From: RUG754 sp045545455
GTDB lineage: Bacteria; Bacillota; Clostridia; Peptostreptococcales; Anaerovoracaceae
Assembly: GCA_045545455.1 (NCBI GenBank)
Contig: JAZQAY010000068.1
Coordinates: 1 to 6,330, forward strand
Reading direction: 5' to 3'
DNA length: 6,330 nt
Numbering within the stretch: the first letter of the stretch is position 1; the number at the start of each line of letters is the position of its first letter. Under the pieces are notes generated by a model. The model searched no databases and was not told where the DNA came from. It saw only the letters and a list, made by a program, of their open reading frames with translations. Below are positions 5,544-6,330 of the stretch, one piece after another. The position numbers and the translations under genes are program-made.

Positions 5544-5571
5544 TTGATAATAAAAGTCCATTTGCTAAAAT
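5544..5571 (+). promoter_or_regulatory. Candidate promoter of the CoA-transferase gene, inside a dyad
   Basis: TTGATA (5544-5549) and TAAAAT (5566-5571) are 16 bases apart, each five of six to consensus. The -10 box falls in the loop of the inverted repeat at 5552-5585. Transcription would start near 5578, leaving a leader of about 28 bases that includes AGGAGG. The repeat could be an operator as well as a terminator. Confidence 0.5.
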
Positions 5572-5586
5572 GTAAATGGACTTTTT
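5552..5586 (+). terminator. Rho-independent terminator after the aminotransferase gene
   Basis: AAAAGTCCATTT (5552-5563) pairs perfectly with AAATGGACTTTT (5574-5585), a 12-bp stem with a 10-base loop and a run of five T at 5582-5586. A-runs on the left and T-runs on the right make it work in either direction. Stem GC content is low (4 of 12 pairs), so efficiency is uncertain. Confidence 0.75.
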
Positions 5587-5605
5587 AAATACTTAGGAGG
5601 TAAAA

Positions 5606-6330
5606 ATGACACCTGAACTTAAGAAAAGAATACGTTCCGATAAAGGAGAAGCTCTTATCGTAAGCGCAGAAGAAGCTGCAATGATGATAAAAGACGGCAT
5701 GGCTGTCGGCATCAGCGGATTCACCAACGCAGGTTATCCCAAGGCAGTTCCTCATGCACTGGCAGAACTGGTGAAGGCGGGAAAGACCAAGGTGAAGGTC
5801 GATCTTTATTCCGGAGCATCAGTAGGCCCTGAAGTTGATACAGAACTTGTTGAAGCAGGAATAATCGGCAAGAGGATCCCTTATCAGACGAATGCATCCC
5901 TGAGAAAGGCGATAAATAAAGGTGAAGTTGACTATATAGATATGCATCTGGGAAGATCCCCGGAATTCGTTTCACTCGGTCATGTGAGAAAGCCTGATCT
6001 GGCTCTTGTCGAAGCCCTCGGTATCACGGAAGACGGAGACCTTATCCCCACTACATCTGTAGGCAATACTCCGACATTTGTTAAGTATGCGGACCAGGTC
6101 ATCGTTGAGATCGCTATGGCCAAGCCTCTTGAACTGGAAGGTATGGCAGATGTTTACATGACAGAGCAGCCTCCCAACAGGCAGCCCATCCCCATCACAC
6201 ATCCAGGAGACAGGATCGGTTCTCCATATATCAGATGCGGATGGGATAAGATCAAGGCTATTGTCATTTCTGACATGAGCGACCTTACCAGACCTCTTGC
6301 CGCTATCTCTGAAGATTCAAAGAAGATCGG
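5606..6330 (+). CDS. Acetyl-CoA hydrolase/transferase, Cat1-type succinate CoA-transferase (N-terminal part, cut by window)
   Basis: The frame is open from ATG 5606 to the right edge (241 complete codons). The start is fixed by a perfect AGGAGG (5595-5600) five bases upstream. The sequence matches the N-terminal domain of the acetyl-CoA hydrolase/transferase family: ISGFTNAGYPKAVPHAL near 35-50, PYQTNASLRKAIN near 92-104, DMHLG, and a LELEGMADVYM segment near 171-181. These match my memory of Clostridium kluyveri Cat1 (succinyl-CoA:CoA transferase) closely. Such enzymes swap CoA between carboxylic acids such as succinate, acetate, propionate or butyrate in anaerobic fermentation, in the cytoplasm. 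The catalytic glutamate lies in the C-terminal half, outside the window, so activity and acyl specificity cannot be checked. A 4-hydroxybutyrate or butyryl-CoA:acetate transferase is the main alternative. The preceding aminotransferase is separated by a terminator and is probably unrelated. Confidence 0.9.
   Translation, partial: MTPELKKRIRSDKGEALIVSAEEAAMMIKDGMAVGISGFTNAGYPKAVPHALAELVKAGKTKVKVDLYSGASVGPEVDTELVEAGIIGKRIPYQTNASLRKAINKGEVDYIDMHLGRSPEFVSLGHVRKPDLALVEALGITEDGDLIPTTSVGNTPTFVKYADQVIVEIAMAKPLELEGMADVYMTEQPPNRQPIPITHPGDRIGSPYIRCGWDKIKAIVISDMSDLTRPLAAISEDSKKI

Noticed and set aside
5721..6202. Two - strand ORFs (5721-5975 and 5972-6202)
   Set aside because: Both are antisense to the CoA-transferase gene, which is open to the window edge and carries strong family motifs and a perfect ribosome site.

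Overview
The window looks like a compact stretch of a low-to-mid GC Clostridia (Bacillota) chromosome, probably a strict anaerobe from the Lachnospiraceae or a related gut or rumen lineage. The clues are AGGAGG-type ribosome binding sites, heavy use of AGA/AGG and ATA codons, short gaps with hairpin-plus-T terminators, and the gene families themselves. The genus assignment is inference. All seven supported genes lie on the + strand. Nothing on the - strand looks real, and no gap exceeds about 130 bases. I see no tRNA, rRNA, CRISPR array, insertion sequence, attachment site or origin.

Left part (1-1331): two G3E/CobW-family genes in tandem, 29 bases apart. The first is only the C-terminal end, with a very dense histidine linker followed by a CobW C-terminal domain. 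The second joins an altered CobW-type GTPase domain to a C-terminal domain resembling the conserved end of the YcgQ/TIGR03943 permease-partner family. Together they suggest a metal (most likely zinc) handling operon that begins upstream of the window. This is the most unusual part of the sequence.

Middle part (1332-4283): a 12-helix MFS transporter of drug-exporter type, a small YkgJ-like cysteine-cluster protein, and a membrane-anchored alpha/beta hydrolase. The transporter gene is preceded by a promoter-like sequence and then a strong terminator hairpin, an order that could mean attenuation. The cysteine-cluster and hydrolase genes lack a Shine-Dalgarno sequence. Each has a -10-like box exactly six bases before its ATG, so both may be transcribed as leaderless mRNAs.

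Right part (4284-6330): a complete class I PLP-dependent aminotransferase with its own near-consensus promoter, then the start of an acetyl-CoA hydrolase/transferase of the Cat1 (succinate CoA-transferase) type that runs off the right edge. Several gaps share a feature: terminator-like dyad symmetry overlaps the promoter of the next gene, so the spacers may do both jobs. Apart from the two metal-related genes, the genes seem to be separate housekeeping or accessory units, not one pathway.
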